A stretch of DNA of 64,000 nt from assembly GCA_947568835.1 (NCBI GenBank), contig OX387606.1, positions 6,386,001-6,450,000 on the forward strand, given 5' to 3'. The translations under genes and the position numbers were made by a program. Origin of the DNA: Protonemura montana. Its lineage: Eukaryota > Arthropoda > Insecta > Plecoptera > Nemouridae. The notes under the pieces are model-generated. The model was not told where the DNA came from. It worked only from the letters and a program-made list of their open reading frames with translations, and did not search any database. Below are positions 13,367 through 24,031 of the stretch, piece after piece; positions within the stretch are counted from its first letter, which is position 1; each line of letters starts with the position of its first letter.

Positions 13367-13522
13367 CTCAATTTTCTTACCTACAGCTTTATCGTCGTTT
13401 CGTTCGATAACTGTACCGTGTAATTTTAGTAGAAATGTGTTGTCCCACGGAACTAGTTGTTCGCGAAGAAAATCTTTTGTTAGCAGCGCCGGGCAGTCGT
13501 CAAAACCGGCACCTCCATCACA
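13367..13522 (-). CDS. Exon-like segment, unknown protein (candidate)
   Basis: I do not recognise this product. On the minus strand a 156-base open segment of exactly 52 codons is bounded by an ATTTTGCAG acceptor and a GAG/GTAAGT donor matching the consensus. A second possible donor (GTAG/GTAAGA) lies 14 bases earlier. The peptide begins CDGGAGFDDC, contains LREQLVPWDNTFLLKLHG and ends GKKIE. Composition is balanced and not low-complexity. It is phase 0 at both ends in this frame. It lies 2.1 kb beyond the stop of the basonuclin-like gene on the same strand, so it could be an exon of a downstream gene that leaves the window, or an alternative 3' exon. It may also be a chance open segment; open frames of this length are common here and only the paired splice sites raise it above background. 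Confidence 0.33.
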
Positions 13523-15643
13523 CTGCAAAATCTGAGCGCTCAACTATATTGTGTGTAGCTAATTTAAATCGTTTTAAGTTGCATGAAAGCGAGCAAAAAT
13601 GTTGAAAAGAGTTTTATCTTTGTTGGTATTCGTAACAGCGCCCTCCGTGGCCAATTTTCTTTGCTAGCCGTTATCGCCCTGTCGTGGCTAAGGCACATTA
13701 CAGGATCTGTGTCCCCTCATGGCTGATTTCTCGCAGTTTCTTGGCACAAGGAAACAATGGAACTAGAGTAGAATTTGGTTGAGTGCTAGCAAGAATTCAA
13801 ATTTCAGCAGATCCTATCGTTTGTGTGGTTTACCGTGATTACTACAACACATTTGAATTTTGTACAAATGCACATAGAGTTTGGAGCATACAACTTCTAA
13901 AAACGGTTTGCAATCAAGTGTAGTTGGAGAGATTTTTTAAGGAATGAATTGGAAGGAGGCGAACATGATTAAAGCTGAAAACTCGAGGCAATTAAGTTGG
14001 TCATATTCAATTTATTTACAATGATTTTTGACATAATAATAATTTAGTGTCACAGCACATTGCATTGCAGATAGATCAACAATCAATTGTTTGGGGAGGG
14101 GACATTTTTTATCCAGGGATAACGCAATGATTACGTCACCAGGTTTACATAGACTTGATCCACCAATTACATAGAATCCAGTAAGTCTATTTACTAATAA
14201 TTTATAGTACAATTAGTAACGATACATGATGACAATTTCAAGATTGCCGTTTAAAATGACAAACTCTGGCTACGTAATGAGCGCAATGAGGTGATTCAAT
14301 TATTTCGATTGCCGCGTTTGTCAAATTCACTTCGATGTCTTACGTAGGATACAATGATTTCGACAATTTACCAAAAAACATTTATTAAGCTGACTTTGAT
14401 TTTCAAAGAGCCCTGTTAATAATTCAGAGAGCGAGTCTTGTGCACGTGGATGAGACCCCGTGAGATGAGAGCTTGTCCATAATCAGCAACCAGTAACCAA
14501 TTGCTCCAATACGATTACTTTTATTAGGTTCTCCAGGCTGGTTCGAAAAATTTGTACAAAAAAAATTACAAAATCTAATTATTTGAATTAAGAAAATTGC
14601 TAGTTTCAGTCAGAGAGAGATAGAGAAATAATAATTTTCAAAAGCGAGATTTCTTTAAGTATTTATAAGAAGCTACAAAAATTGCGCTCAAAGAAATTAG
14701 GTGCATCGATCTCGATTCGTTGACGAACGAAAAAAAAGGAAACTCTGAAGAGAAGAAAATAACAAAACACATGGAATTATATTTTTATAATTTACTAAAG
14801 CAGCCATGGACGTGCATTTAATAGGGCGCTTTACCGCTCGATAGTAATTCCTATAATATGATAATATATTTACGATTAATTATAAATAGTCAAAGATACA
14901 ATCTGATATTTAGTCTACTCGTATACAAAGGGATGGTACATACAATAATTAATTAATATATAATTATATACAGCCATTTCAGTTGCTCCTTGTACGAGCC
15001 ATCATAGTACTTTTTTTTTGCATTTACACCTGCACATTTCTGTGCATTGCTTCTAAACTGAGTATTTAAGGTACAATTAATTCGTTAAATTGCTCAATAG
15101 TTTTTTTTGCATTGTTTTTACTTTAATAATACGTATTTTCCACCATATTTCTTTAGCTTATACGTCAAAGCACGTGACGCAGGCAGCAATTGCAACCGCT
15201 TTTCACGTGCAACTACGCAAACTTGAGAGAGTCACATCCTGCCGCACTTTTTGATCAAGTTATTTGGTTTATTGCACATCGATTACATTGCAGTCAATTT
15301 ATCATTACTTTGCCCGGCAATCAATAACCCGCCAGAATAATTTCCAAATTTCCACTTGTTTTTGCTCATCATATTCACTTTTTTGAGTATTAGTTACACG
15401 AAATTTTCTTTTTGAAAACACTTACTCTACGAATAAGAAACTGTTCGGAGATTTCACAGAAAGCGTTGACGTAAAGGATTTCACCCGAGACCGCCTTGAA
15501 ATTCAGAGAGACTACACTGTCGCCACCTAGCCAGGGAACACTGCACCTAAACGTTGTCATGTGGCTAAATGTCACGGAGCTAGCAATCACCACCACGTGG
15601 GGGGAACGAGCGAATTGTACCGACTTCCGAGTCCACCGTTATG
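13523..15643 (-). other. 3' UTR and AT-rich 3' flank of the basonuclin-like gene
   Basis: No convincing coding sequence is seen. The first 0.4 kb past the stop is probably 3' UTR. Sequence from 14550 to 15150 is strongly AT-rich with poly-T and TAAT tracts, which would suit a longer 3' UTR. A Pumilio-type UGUAUAUA element lies on the minus strand at 14965-14972 and would matter only if the transcript extends that far. A 66-codon minus-strand open frame at 14012-14212 lacks good splice sites and resembles nothing known to me. Confidence 0.45.
15268..15273 (-). terminator. Candidate polyadenylation signal AATAAA of the basonuclin-like gene
   Basis: A canonical AATAAA on the minus strand lies 370 bases past the TGA, in the sequence GTGCAATAAACC, with a TG-containing stretch soon after it. 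It would give a 3' UTR of about 0.4 kb. Other AATAAA/ATTAAA hexamers follow further downstream (for example 14011-14016), so the real 3' end is uncertain. Confidence 0.4.
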
Positions 15644-18600
15644 TCACGAGCAGTTGTCTGCCGAGGTCGCAGACCGCGTCGGTACAAAGGGATGCAGTGT
15701 TTCGTTGTCGCTGTGCATGTTCCTCCGGGTGCGAGAACTGAAGATACGGTCGCAGCCCGGCACCTTGCAGCGGAACGCGTCGGTCACGTGTTGCGTCTCG
15801 TAGTGCTCTTTCAACACCAGGGGGTCGGTCACGCATTTGCTGCAGAACGTACACGGGTACTGGCCGTCCACGTCTACGGCCGGCTTATTTTCCTCGATGT
15901 TGTAGACTAGACTGTTGGGGAGGGACGCCGTCTTCGTGTCCAGCGACGGCGTGGGCGACGTGGGCGACAAGGTGCCCGAGGAACGCTCCTTCTCTCCGTT
16001 CATCGCGGTGATGGCCGACAAGTGATGGGAGAAGTTGTTGAGGTTAGGAAAAGCGAGGCCGCCCAGTGGAGGCAGTAGTAAGGAAGGATGCGGGGGCGGC
16101 AGACGATCGCCGTTCAGGAGCATTTGTTCGGCAAGGCTGCCGGGGGGTGGTGGTAGGCCGAGGTGGGGGTGAGAGTGAGGCAGGTTTTTGAACGCCTCCA
16201 GACTGAGGGGCAGGTTTTGGGACTCGGCGTACAGCCGGGCTAGGAACTCGCTGTGCAGAGCAGGGTTGGCCGACAGGGAGGCGAACGGCGACTTGTCCAG
16301 GAAGAGGCCGCCGCCGGCCCCGCCGCCGCCGCCCTTCTCGGAGGACGACGTCGAGAGCAACTTGCGGTGCAGGTTTAGGTTGGCGCTATGGCGGTCGCGG
16401 CTTCGCTTGCTGGGGAACGCCGCGTTGCATCCGTCCACTGTACATTTATGCATTAGTTTCAGGTGCACGTTTTGAAAGTGAGTCTTCACTCCAAAATGAT
16501 TCTGAAAGATCTTACCACAGGCTGTGCACCGGCGCGGATTGTCTTTGTCGATCGGCACGTGGTCCATGCTACCGATGAACGTGCCCGACTCAGTGAAGTA
16601 CATCTGGGTGTTGTCGTCAGAGTGAGAGTCCCCGTTGGAGTTGTCACTAGAGGCATGAGAGGGAGACGGGCTGCCGGGACCGCCGCCGCCGCCTCCCCCC
16701 ATTAGAAACCCCATTCCCGGAAAGGGCTGCGCCAGCTGGTGCGGAGACTGCCCTCCGACGCCTACGCCGGCACCGACGCCCCCACCGCGCAGCAGATCGC
16801 CGAAGTGGCCGTGCGACAGGCTCTCCAACTGACGCAGAGCGTTTGAAGAGTTAAGGGACTCCTCGCTATTGCGGCTGCTCGACGAACTAGCCGGACGCTT
16901 GCGCTCTTCGCCTTCGTCTTCCTCGCGGTCGTCGCTCTTCTCGGCCGCTTTCTCGCTTTTCTCGCTTTTCTCGCTCTTCTCGCTCTTCACACTTTCGCTG
17001 GATACCAGAGGCATCGGGCTGCCCTTTGCCGCGTCGGCACTTTCTTTTGATTTTGGTCGTTCATCCTCCTTTACTGCTTCTTTGTTTTGCTCTTCTTTTA
17101 TTACTTTCCTCTCTTCCTGCGGCTTCAAAACATCGACATCTTCCTTGTGAGATTCCTTCTCTTCCTTCACTTCAACGGGATGCATTTTTTCGATCACAGA
17201 CGCCTTGTCTTCAGGCGTCCCGACGCTCGCAAAGACTGCATCGTTCGAGTCCTCGTCTGACAGGACGTCGTTGTGTCCGACGGCTGGGATGGCGCAACGC
17301 GTCGGGTTCTGATTCTTGCGCTTGCGCTTTGACGAGAACGTGGACATGTCGACACCGTTCTCCTCCTTAATACTGTGATTGTCGACGACACTCAGAGAGT
17401 CCTCGTTGCTGCCCATGTTGCTGATCACGTCGTCGTCAAGGTCTGACTGCGACAGCTTCACCCTCTTCGTCATCGACACTGGTACGTCTTCGTCGTCTTC
17501 TTCCCCATATTCCTTGCCCATGCCGTTGCGAAGAGGCTCGTAGCCGCGTTCATTGCAATAATCGTCAGCGCCTCCGTCTACCACGATGCCGTCGTCGTCA
17601 TCATCGTCATCGTCGTCATCGTCGTCCATCTGATCCATGTGGCGCATCATGGCGTCGTCCGACGAGGTGGTGTTGTTGTTGCTCATATCCAAACGGCGTT
17701 CGTCGTAGCGGTGCATGCTGAGATCCAGACTGTGCTTCCCGTCCTTCATGTGGTGTCTCATCTCAGGAGGAGGCGTCAGCAACGGGAACGAGCCGAAGGA
17801 CAGAGGGTTGATGCCAGCGGCCGCGAGGGACAGCGCTGACGGCGGCGGGATGATGAGTGGGTGCGCCTGCGCAGAGCGGCCGTCGTGCGGCGAGATCTTG
17901 CGACGCAGGTGCGGTGAGTGCAGCTTCGGGTTGGGGTTGGCGCTGTGACGGTTTCGCGACCGCCGCGAGCTGAACATCATGTTGCACCCCTCGACCGAGC
18001 ACTTGTGCATCTCGCGGAGGTGCACGGCCGAGAAGTGGATCTTGAGCGCGCCCTTGTCGCAGAACGTCTTGAGACAGACGTTGCACTGCACGCGCTTCTT
18101 CCCGGTAGCCGGGTTAATCAGCTGGATGCCGAGGTTGAGCGGCAGGTCCCCGCCGGAGCCCCATTGTCGCTTCATCGGCGTCGAGTTGCGCGAATGGCTG
18201 TGACTGCGTTTGCGCTGCTTCATGACGCCACCGATGCCGCCACCGCCGCCGTCGCGGCTCAGGTTGAGCGCGCTGTGCGAGTTCTCTTCGTCGCCAGAGT
18301 CGTCGTCGGAGCCAAAGTCGCTGCTGTTTCCACCGCTGGTGAAGTCGGTGCCCATCGGCGACTTGCTCCCGATGGACGACGTAACCATCGTGTTGGCCAC
18401 CGAGAATGATACCGGGAACGATGAGGTGGCCGGTGGTGGCGGTGGAGGCGGCAGACACATGTTTGGACTCGTCAAGCTTAGGTTCATCAGGCCCGGAGGA
18501 CTCGTATCGGACTGCTCCGAAGCTCTTCGCCGACCCGCCTGATGGTCGGGGCTGGCGCGGCCTCCCGGCATTCCGGCGAAGCCGCCCATCTTCCTGAAGT

Positions 18601-19219
18601 CGAACGGCTGCATGCTCTGCAGCCGGTTCAGTGGGGAAATACTAAGAGGGCTACTGCTAATGCTACTCGGTGGGGACGACGTCGTGCATGGCCCGTTCGT
18701 CGTTGGAACATTCGGGGGTAGTTTGAGGAAGTTTGTAGGAGGTTGCTTCTGCACCGGCGACATCGGTGGTTTTGGCGGCTTGGGCTGCGACACTGGCGAC
18801 GGCGTCGGATGATGCAGACCCATGCTCAGCGGATGCGGATGGACCAAAGACGCTACGGTCGTGGTCGGCGGCGAAGGCCGTCGCGACGGTGACGACGCCC
18901 GCTTGTGCGTCCGATGAGGCAAGTGCTGCATCGCAGGGTACGGAGTCAACTTACGATCTTCCGAGTCTCCGCGATCTTTGCCACCCGGCCGCGTGTTGCG
19001 TTCGATGAACTTCTTGATGTCCGAGTCGATGCGCAGCTGGTGGAGGTGCGCCCCCGAGATCTGGTTGTGCGTCGCCGTCGCCATCAGCTCTTGCTGGGCG
19101 AGCAGCAGCTGCTGTGTGATGGCGCGCGTCTCGCCGAACCGGAGGAACTGCTGGAGCACCAGCGGCTCTTCCTCCGGACTGCAAATATTCCAGCGATCCA
19201 GGACTCCGCCGTGAGGTTC
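15644..19219 (-). CDS. bnc: Basonuclin-family zinc-finger protein, terminal exon with three zinc-finger pairs
   Basis: This 3576-base exon encodes about 1191 residues and ends at a TGA at 15644-15646. In order it holds the VLDRW and LQQFLRFGET block, a DSDIKKFIERN block (18995-19035), Ser/Pro-rich sequence, and zinc-finger pair 1 (17918-18085). Then come 12 Asp codons (17591-17626), a basic KRKRK nuclear-localisation-like stretch (17300-17340), a Lys-Ser-Glu repeat (16927-16990), pair 2 (16367-16528) and pair 3 (15692-15853). Each pair is C-x2-C-x12-H-x4-H followed by C-x4-C-x12-H-x6 or x8-H, with HSANPNPKLH or HSANLNLH endings in pairs 1 and 2, the basonuclin hallmark. LDLS-like motifs (SLDLS, ALNLS) could bind the corepressor CtBP; that is inference. 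The acceptor is a tandem CAGCAG; I chose the second CAG because LQ-EPHGG-VLDRW then matches the vertebrate length. The visible protein (about 1304 residues) is longer than human BNC2, mostly through low-complexity insertions. Confidence 0.95.
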   Translation of the reverse strand, partial: EPHGGVLDRWNICSPEEEPLVLQQFLRFGETRAITQQLLLAQQELMATATHNQISGAHLHQLRIDSDIKKFIERNTRPGGKDRGDSEDRKLTPYPAMQHLPHRTHKRASSPSRRPSPPTTTVASLVHPHPLSMGLHHPTPSPVSQPKPPKPPMSPVQKQPPTNFLKLPPNVPTTNGPCTTSSPPSSISSSPLSISPLNRLQSMQPFDFRKMGGFAGMPGGRASPDHQAGRRRASEQSDTSPPGLMNLSLTSPNMCLPPPPPPPATSSFPVSFSVANTMVTSSIGSKSPMGTDFTSGGNSSDFGSDDDSGDEENSHSALNLSRDGGGGGIGGVMKQRKRSHSHSRNSTPMKRQWGSGGDLPLNLGIQLINPATGKKRVQCNVCLKTFCDKGALKIHFSAVHLREMHKCSVEGCNMMFSSRRSRNRHSANPNPKLHSPHLRRKISPHDGRSAQAHPLIIPPPSALSLAAAGINPLSFGSFPLLTPPPEMRHHMKDGKHSLDLSMHRYDERRLDMSNNNTTSSDDAMMRHMDQMDDDDDDDDDDDDGIVVDGGADDYCNERGYEPLRNGMGKEYGEEDDEDVPVSMTKRVKLSQSDLDDDVISNMGSNEDSLSVVDNHSIKEENGVDMSTFSSKRKRKNQNPTRCAIPAVGHNDVLSDEDSNDAVFASVGTPEDKASVIEKMHPVEVKEEKESHKEDVDVLKPQEERKVIKEEQNKEAVKEDERPKSKESADAAKGSPMPLVSSESVKSEKSEKSEKSEKAAEKSDDREEDEGEERKRPASSSSSRNSEESLNSSNALRQLESLSHGHFGDLLRGGGVGAGVGVGGQSPHQLAQPFPGMGFLMGGGGGGGPGSPSPSHASSDNSNGDSHSDDNTQMYFTESGTFIGSMDHVPIDKDNPRRCTACGKIFQNHFGVKTHFQNVHLKLMHKCTVDGCNAAFPSKRSRDRHSANLNLHRKLLSTSSSEKGGGGGAGGGLFLDKSPFASLSANPALHSEFLARLYAESQNLPLSLEAFKNLPHSHPHLGLPPPPGSLAEQMLLNGDRLPPPHPSLLLPPLGGLAFPNLNNFSHHLSAITAMNGEKERSSGTLSPTSPTPSLDTKTASLPNSLVYNIEENKPAVDVDGQYPCTFCSKCVTDPLVLKEHYETQHVTDAFRCKVPGCDRIFSSRTRRNMHSDNETLHPFVPTRSATSADNCS

Positions 19220-19225
19220 CTGCTG
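19220..19225 (-). promoter_or_regulatory. Tandem NAGNAG splice acceptor of the terminal exon
   Basis: On the minus strand the intron ends TTTGCAGCAG before GAACC. Either CAG can serve as the acceptor, adding or omitting one Gln codon (LQ-E or LQ-Q-E). The reading frame is kept both ways. The shorter product matches the spacing of vertebrate basonuclins. Confidence 0.75.
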
Positions 19226-20440
19226 CAAACACAAAATTCGGTCACAGTTAGCCGTCGTGATCAAATGAGCGCCAGTTAATTAAAGCGGAATGAAAGAATG
19301 GTCGTAATTAAAGAAGTGTGTTTGCGCAAGGCTCATGTCGTCGTCGTTAATAAAATGAGAGTGCAAACATGTCGTTGCTTCCATGTGGATTCTGTTTGCC
19401 CTACAAAGCTCAGCTACTGCTATGCTTTTGACGTGCAAGAGATGGAAAAACACCGTCCATTTTTTTTTTTGCTGAACGAGTAAAATTCATGAAAACGAAT
19501 CAAGTTTTGCATTCGAGGGAAGAGTGAACAAAGCAATTCGGTACTGTAAACGTCCGCGTGGCTCATCTCTAATTCTCATTCCATACGCGCCGCCTCCAGT
19601 TTATCATCGTGTGTCTTTAGCGAACTTCCTGCGCGCGTATTACTCCATATTTAAAACCCTTTTGTCCTCGCTCCCCAGCCCCTATCGCTGTTCGGCTCCA
19701 GCCTGCTTAAAGCGGGCCTGAAAAACCACAGTTTCCTCACTTCTTTCCGGGATTACGCCGTGAATCCCCGTAGCCCGTATCCCGGGTTTACACCCTTGCT
19801 CCTGCATGCGCTCAGCTACCTGTGAATACTAGGGAATAAGGAGGATAGGATTTTACTCTTCCCTTTTTGCCCCGGTTCTTGAATAATACACCATCTCCTA
19901 TTCCCCCTTCTATATCCATACGAACGTATCCCACCTTCGAAGCATAAAATTCTCCTGCACCCTTTAACTCTCGGGTATTCCTACCTAGGCTGGGATCGAG
20001 ATAGCTACCTATAGCGTTTTCACCAAGCACTCGAAAGTTATTCAAAATTATTCCCCTCAACACACATTTTATGAATATTCACGTTGATGAATATATGTTC
20101 ATATTTCAATTTGGGAATATCACAGCCACTTGACTCGCCAATAAAATTTGAAAAGCTACTCCAATATGTTTATTCAAATGACACAAAGGCGATAGAGGTG
20201 CCGGTTGGCGCCATTTCATATTTCTGTAAAATAAACACATTTACTTGGACCAATACTTTATGGAAACCAGGCTTAACATGGCAACAATACAAATATGTAT
20301 TGATGTTATTTTTGTTCCTTCTCCAATGATAAAGTTAGCGGTTTGCTAGCATACTTAGAAAATTGCAACTCCTCACATATGGCAATATATACCGAGTGTA
20401 AGACCAAATAGGAAACCACTCGGGGCGCATGCCTCTCCCC

Positions 20441-20443
<3 letters not shown>

Positions 20444-20476
<33 letters not shown>
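20444..20476. repeat. Homopolymer run of 33 C
   Basis: An uninterrupted run of 33 C on the plus strand, preceded by CTCCCCCTG and followed by TTCCC. It would be poly-G in the basonuclin pre-mRNA and could form G-quadruplexes. Its exact length is prone to sequencing or assembly error. Confidence 0.9.
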
Positions 20477-20668
20477 TTCCCTTACATTAAAGTGCAGAGC
20501 ACTGGAAACCCAATACGCCACACTACTTATGCCCATCGGAACTCTCCCGATGCTGTTTTTCACCCCTTTTCTTTCGCTGACCGAGTCGGGTCTCGAATCC
20601 CAAACACCTGATTGAATTACACGTTGATGAACCGGCGGCGTCTCAGGGGGATCTTGTCCACTTCACCA

Positions 20669-20682
20669 TTCTGACGTCAGAA
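20669..20682. promoter_or_regulatory. Perfect 14-base palindrome with a CRE/ATF core
   Basis: TTCTGACGTCAGAA is a perfect palindrome around TGACGTCA, the consensus for CREB/ATF-type bZIP factors. It lies in the intron before the terminal exon. Function is inferred from the motif only. Confidence 0.35.
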
Positions 20683-23600
20683 GTGTAACCGAGTCAGTCA
20701 AGCCATTACGACCTCCGGATAGTGTTCCTCATTCTTCCTGGCTCGCTCCAGAATCAATAGCAATGCCAAGGAGCCAGCGGCAACGAGGATGGAATACCCT
20801 TCGCTTACAATTATTAACCTAACGCCAAAGGGTACGTGAAAGAATGAAAATATATTGCGGCTGCTGCTATCGGTATATGAAGCTTTTTAAAAGGACACCG
20901 AGACGTAGGTCTGTATACTTCAGTTAAAGTTTCCAGGTATGTGGTTACCTAATTCGAGTATTAGGGATGATCCGAGTTCAACGAAACATGAATTAAATTC
21001 GTAGCTTGGAAAGATGCCACTATACAATTTCACAAAGCGAATATTCATTTACCCTATATTTTTTTCCAGACAGAAATAAATATATAAAAGATTTTGAGTT
21101 TTTAACCGCTGGTTAATTGATTTAAACGCTGTCTGCATTCGGAAGATCTAATGGAACTGTATAATTTTACATTTAAAAAGGGTTTTCGTGCTTAGAGACT
21201 TTGAAATTGGCCCCTTGAGAAATGACGACAAATTATAGCTGGCATTTGATTATCACTGAAATTATCATCAATAATTCATTAGTTCATTCCTACCTTTCTC
21301 AATCAGAGTATGTCGTTATAAGAGACGGGTTTGAATCAAATCGGATGGCATGCTTTTGTACAAGTCCATGGATGGCGATTCGAGACAGCTTGCCAAAGGA
21401 ATTTAGTTATGATTGCATTTGAGATCTGCCAACTATCAAGTAGCAGGTACCGGGTAATGACAGATAAAAAAGTACTTCTTGATTGCAGTCGTACGGTTCA
21501 GTAATATATGAAGCCGAATGTCCAGCGCACGGCTAAAGGCAGTACTAAGTTAATGATCAGTTTGCGAAAATAAGAGTTTCAGTAGCTTAAACGACGTGTT
21601 TCCCTGGCAGTACTTGCAGCGATCACCATAATCAAAGTACCTTTATAATACCGTTAGCATCGGCCGATTCCCACGGGCTACCTCACATCATTTCGTAACC
21701 ACCTGTATCCATCCGAGCCACGACTTTTTCCCGCCCATACTTGAAAACGACCGTGCCAAACGTGTAATTTACGTTTAAATCTATTTAACAGTCCCGGGTT
21801 TAGTAGACGAAGAATTTAATCAGGCGTAATTTCAGATCATTCGTTTTTGAAAATAAGAGTTTTTCTTTTGTTGTTCAGCGGTGAAAATATACATGAAAAA
21901 TGTAAAACGTCTGTTAGACTGGCGAGTGTCGTTTTGAGACTGCAGAGTGCGCCTGGCTACCCCGTGTTTAGTTTGGGTCCTGGCCGCCGAGGGCGCCAGC
22001 GTAGCGCGTGGTAAACATAGTCGTTACGTCGCTTCACGGTAAACGGGGACAATCTTGAAACGTTTTCGAACATTTTCCTTCGAGTCACGCCCTCTTAAAA
22101 GTCACAGACAAAAACGCGAGTATCTAATTTAAAAATTACCCCCTTTTTTCGGTGGGCATTTATACTGTCTCTAATAAAATCCATCCCATGGTGTAATCTT
22201 GCCACAATAATTAGACGCAGGAGCAGCACCGTCTGAGGAATTGTGAGGCTTCGGACTGGAGTTGAAATCGTGGGTCATTTCACGACGATAATAATTATAA
22301 GGATCGTATTATTTGGCGTACAATTTATATAGCAGCGTACAAAAAAAAAAAGAAAAAAAACTTGTGCGCCGTCTATTTCTTAGCTCTACCTGAATCTCGA
22401 TTAGGCTGTAACTCGTAAAAAGTTAAAGACTAATTTTTAAATGGGTACTTAAATGCTGTCTGAAATTAATTACTACAGATTTACATGGGATAAATTCATT
22501 TGAGCTAGATTTTTAGGACTATAATAAAATATCCATCCCGCGTCTTTTAAACGAAAGGGCTCATTAGCCTTATCCCCGGTCCGATAACCATAATTTTTTT
22601 ATCTGAAAATAACTCTCGTATTGCTTCATTATCTAAAGCAAATTCCATAATCTCCCAACAATTACGAACCGGACGCCAATCGACATGAGTCCACGACTTG
22701 TCGTGAATTCGCCATATTTGCCATGTTTGCCAGAAATTGGGAATGTGCTTGAATTTCACCCGTGGAACACGTGTGCGCGGCTCCTTTGAGTGCCAGTGTC
22801 TGACCATTTACGACCTTTGGGTCAGTGTCGTATGGTCCGGGTCATGTCCCCCCCCCCCCACCTCCTCCCCCAACCAAAGGTCCTTCGAATGGAACTCTCT
22901 TATCTCGACTTCAGACGAGAGCGCGACAGCTCGTTCAGAAAAATCACGACGAGATCTTGCGAATTTCCATCGAAATTTCCAGCCACTGGTAATTTGAATG
23001 TAATATGTACATAATTTACACGGCTATAAATTTGAATAGATCATCTTTTAGTCCTATCATTCTTGAGCAGGAAATCTGTGCTACAAGGGAAATGCTACAA
23101 TTTACAATGGACACGATGATAGAAGACAGCTTCTGATTAGCGAGACAACATATCTGGGACATAATTGTAGGTGCCTCGGTTTTGGCAATTACTCGAGTTA
23201 TAAATATAACAGCCTAATTAATTAAAAAAAGTGCATGTGTGAAAAAAGAAAGAGGTAAAAAAATGTGTTCATAATTTCAAGTGCCTAGTGGGTACCAATG
23301 GTACCTTGCGTGGTAAAGGGTACATGGTCTAGTAACTCCGTGCTCTCACAAGATGGAATCATCTCATTTCCACTCGTTACTTGCTAATTATTAGAATTAT
23401 AACAATTTTATCCCATAATCACGCTAATTATAAAGAATAATTTTGCATGAGCCGTCAATCAAGCAGTTTAAAATTTATTATATGTTGGAATGTCTACGAA
23501 CAACAGCTGTATCTATTTAGTTTACCCATGCATTTAGTAGCTTCGGGGTCATGCCCTACAGCACCAATTTTCTTACCGTTGTTTACGCTACACAAAATGT

Positions 23601-23795
23601 GTTTACTTTTAAAATCTTAGATTGATTTGCTCGTTATTAAACGTTAAAATTTAAAGTTTGACGCACCAATAAGAATTAAAAATATGTCACTAACAACGTT
23701 GACATATATTAAAGATCTTCTCTCAAAGACAAACACAGTACGAGACAAAAACCAAATAAAAATAAACACCAAAAACGATCTGCACGTGCGTTTAC

Positions 23796-24031
23796 CTGTA
23801 AAATATAGCCTCTTGCGTAATCGTCGTGTGTCCACCCGAATCCGTGTAGCACTTGCAGCACCTCTTCCCTCTGGAGCACACTGAACAGCCGGTCGAGCAG
23901 AATCTTCAGTCTGATGGGCAGCGCTTGGCAGCCGTACAGAACGAGACTGGCGATGTCGAACGCCACGTTGGGCTGGACGGGCTCGACGGGGCTCTGGCCG
24001 AACAAGTGTCGGAAACCGAGCTTGTCGAGCG
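23796..24031 (-). CDS. bnc: Basonuclin-family zinc-finger protein, middle coding exon
   Basis: This 236-base internal exon continues the N-terminal conserved domain of the basonuclin-like protein. With the G carried over from exon 62589-62691 it encodes 79 residues, from [11 protein letters not shown] through [30 protein letters not shown] and [12 protein letters not shown] to DYARGYILQ. These blocks match vertebrate BNC1/BNC2 in order and spacing (for example [27 protein letters not shown], DYxRGYxLQ). The acceptor is CTTGTTGCAG before CGCTCGAC; the donor is TTACAG followed by GTAAAC, so the exon ends in phase 0. The exon is more GC-rich than the intron around it. No zinc finger lies here; in the family this domain precedes the fingers. 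No frameshift or stop is seen. The join to 62589-62691 is inferred from phase, strand and a continuous family match. Confidence 0.95.

Larger units (their letters stand above)
19223..23795 (-). other. Intron between the middle and terminal basonuclin exons
   Basis: This 4.6-kb intron starts with GTAAAC and ends at the tandem CAGCAG; its last three bases depend on acceptor choice. It holds a 33-base C run (20444-20476), a 12-base C run (22848-22859), a perfect 14-base palindrome TTCTGACGTCAGAA (20669-20682) and a short GC-rich patch near 21940-22020. A minus-strand 86-codon open frame at 22547-22807 has no convincing splice sites. I see no nested gene, RNA gene or recognised transposon. Confidence 0.7.

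Noticed and set aside
16502-16525. GTAAGATCTTTCAG inside zinc-finger pair 2, resembling a donor plus an acceptor
   Set aside because: The segment encodes the GKIFQN part of the finger in frame. The implied intron would be far too short.
17918-18409. 163-codon plus-strand open frame
   Set aside because: It lies antisense to zinc-finger pair 1 and the region before it, and is low-complexity. It is a shadow of the GC-rich basonuclin exon, as are the other plus-strand frames between 15500 and 19280.
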